Under the pieces are notes generated by a model. It saw only the letters and a list, made by a program, of their open reading frames with translations. It was not told where the DNA came from and did no database searches. Source: an uncultured Clostridiaceae bacterium (GTDB taxonomy: Bacteria; Bacillota; Clostridia; Lachnospirales; Lachnospiraceae). From it: DNA of 6,912 nucleotides. This document shows, piece by piece, positions 6,067 to 6,912 of this stretch; the first letter of the stretch is position 1, and each line of letters begins with the position of its first letter. A program made the position numbers and the translations under genes. The stretch covers positions 1 through 6,912 of the forward strand of contig CAUCBQ010000111.1 of the NCBI GenBank assembly GCA_958441075.1, given 5' to 3'.

Positions 6067-6674
6067 GTATATCTTATCCCTTCCCGTCCATTTAAGAGCC
6101 TTTTTACCTGATCGGCTGTATATTCCTGACTCCGGTTGTTGTCGATCACCTCATCCGCCAGAGCACGAAACTCTGCTTCTGAAGCCTGGCTTTCCATAAT
6201 CGCCCTTGATTTTTCCAGAGAATAACCCCTGCTTTCCATCAGACGGACTGTACGGTTTTCTTCTGATGTATAAAGATACCACATTTCACTGCACTTGTCA
6301 CGAAATTCTTTTGAGGGAAGGGCTGTTTCTATGACAACCAGATTACTGCCGCAGGCATATGCCTCCCTAAGAACTGCCCTCCAGGTCAGAGGATGGGTAA
6401 TATCATTTACCTGTCTGCGTTTCTCAGGATCTTTAAACATCCGCTCCGCCATTTCAGCCCGGTTAATCCTTCCGTCAGGCCCTAAAATATCCGGACCAAA
6501 AAGAGCAACGACCTCTTTAAACGCCTCCTCTCCCGGCTCCAAAAGCTGTCTGGCTGTAAGATCTGTCTGAATTATATGAAAGCCGTAATGATCTTTAAGA
6601 AGAGTGAGAACTGTACTTTTGCCAGCCCCCACTCCTCCGATCAGGCCCAGAATAAAAGGATGTCTTTCTTCCAT
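6063..6674 (-). CDS. coaE: Dephospho-CoA kinase
   Basis: Catalyses the last step of coenzyme A synthesis, phosphorylating the ribose 3'-hydroxyl of dephospho-CoA with ATP in the cytoplasm. The P-loop is GLIGGVGAGKST (residues 10-21 from the chosen start). The substrate-binding block reads IIQTDLTARQLLEPG, followed by FGPDILGPDGRINR and the ITHP motif. Late family features include the arginine-rich lid region (RLMESRGYS), IMESQAS and ADEVIDNN. Where most relatives have DAD, this protein has Gln36-Thr37-Asp38: the second Asp is kept, the first is replaced. The frame is open back to an ATG at 6695, but AGGAGG (6684-6689) lies inside that extension, nine bases before ATG at 6674, so I start there, giving 203 residues, the usual length. 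A GTG at 6677 is also possible. It follows polA by about 39 bases and overlaps the WalJ-like gene by four. Confidence 0.93.
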   Translation of the reverse strand: MEERHPFILGLIGGVGAGKSTVLTLLKDHYGFHIIQTDLTARQLLEPGEEAFKEVVALFGPDILGPDGRINRAEMAERMFKDPEKRRQVNDITHPLTWRAVLREAYACGSNLVVIETALPSKEFRDKCSEMWYLYTSEENRTVRLMESRGYSLEKSRAIMESQASEAEFRALADEVIDNNRSQEYTADQVKRLLNGREGIRYT

Positions 6675-6683
6675 CACTGTCTT

Positions 6684-6689
6684 CCTCCT
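6684..6689 (-). promoter_or_regulatory. Ribosome binding site that fixes the coaE start
   Basis: A perfect AGGAGG on the minus strand, nine bases before ATG at 6674 (six before a GTG at 6677). It lies downstream of the ATG at 6695, which argues against that longer start. Confidence 0.75.
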
Positions 6690-6713
6690 CTGCATTCTGC
6701 GGGTCTTCCTGTT

Positions 6714-6912
6714 TTATTTGGCATCAAACCAGGAAGCTCCGGTCTGAGCCTCTGCTTCCAGGGCAACCTGCAGGCTGGCTGCGTGTTTCATGCGGTCTGT
6801 AAGGAGATTTTTTACCTCCTCCTCTTCTTCTAAAGGCGCCTCGATCAAAAGCTCATCATGAATCTGCAGTACAATCCTTGACCGCAGCCCTCTGGCCCGA
6901 AGCTCTCTGTCC
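6714..6912 (-). CDS. polA: DNA polymerase I, C-terminal 65 residues (partial)
   Basis: Only the 3' end of the gene is in the window: 65 codons read from 6911 down to a TAA at 6716-6714, with the base at 6912 belonging to the preceding codon. The translation contains polymerase motif C of family A DNA polymerases, SRIVLQIHDELLIEAP, whose Asp-Glu pair after His contributes to metal binding in the palm domain. It ends with GASWFDAK, matching the usual C-terminus of bacterial DNA polymerase I (typically around 850-930 residues in total). The enzyme fills gaps and removes RNA primers in replication and repair. The coaE gene follows with about 39 bases between them, and polA-coaE adjacency supports the identity. 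Exonuclease domains and the start lie outside the window. Confidence 0.92.
   Translation of the reverse strand, partial: DRELRARGLRSRIVLQIHDELLIEAPLEEEEEVKNLLTDRMKHAASLQVALEAEAQTGASWFDAK

Overview
The window looks like chromosomal core sequence from a Gram-positive, Clostridia-type bacterium, most likely of the Lachnospiraceae. This is an inference from several things: strong AGGAGG-type ribosome binding sites, roughly balanced base composition, gene content (TmcAL, a WalJ/YycJ-type hydrolase, an ACT/UPF0237 gene next to a PFL-like UPF0210 gene), and gene order. No species can be named from sequence alone.

Layout. Positions 1-99 hold the first 33 codons of an unidentified minus-strand gene that leaves the window. 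Positions 100-297 are a divergent intergenic region with a putative promoter on each strand and a cluster of three ACAGAATT boxes. The plus-strand gene at 298-1566 encodes TmcAL, the ligase that makes N4-acetylcytidine in elongator tRNA-Met. It converges, 24 bases apart, on a long minus-strand series that fills the rest of the window. In transcription order (right to left) this is polA (C-terminal end only), coaE, walJ-like hydrolase, then an AT-rich gap with a good promoter, then ACT-domain protein, PFL-like protein (frameshifted), histidine phosphatase and a class I methyltransferase.

Working together. polA, coaE and the WalJ-like gene form one compact unit; coaE and the hydrolase overlap by the four bases ATGA. 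The ACT and PFL-like genes are a recurrent pair of unknown biochemical role; the histidine phosphatase and the methyltransferase follow within short gaps and are probably co-transcribed from the promoter at about 5233-5262.

Most notable points: a single extra base at 4595 that splits the PFL-like gene into two frames; the three-box ACAGAATT cluster (149-189), a candidate operator for the divergent gene; and the unassigned ACT/PFL/phosphatase/methyltransferase unit. I saw no mobile element, CRISPR array, tRNA, rRNA or convincing intrinsic terminator. The window is largely ordinary housekeeping DNA, and I do not claim a new system.
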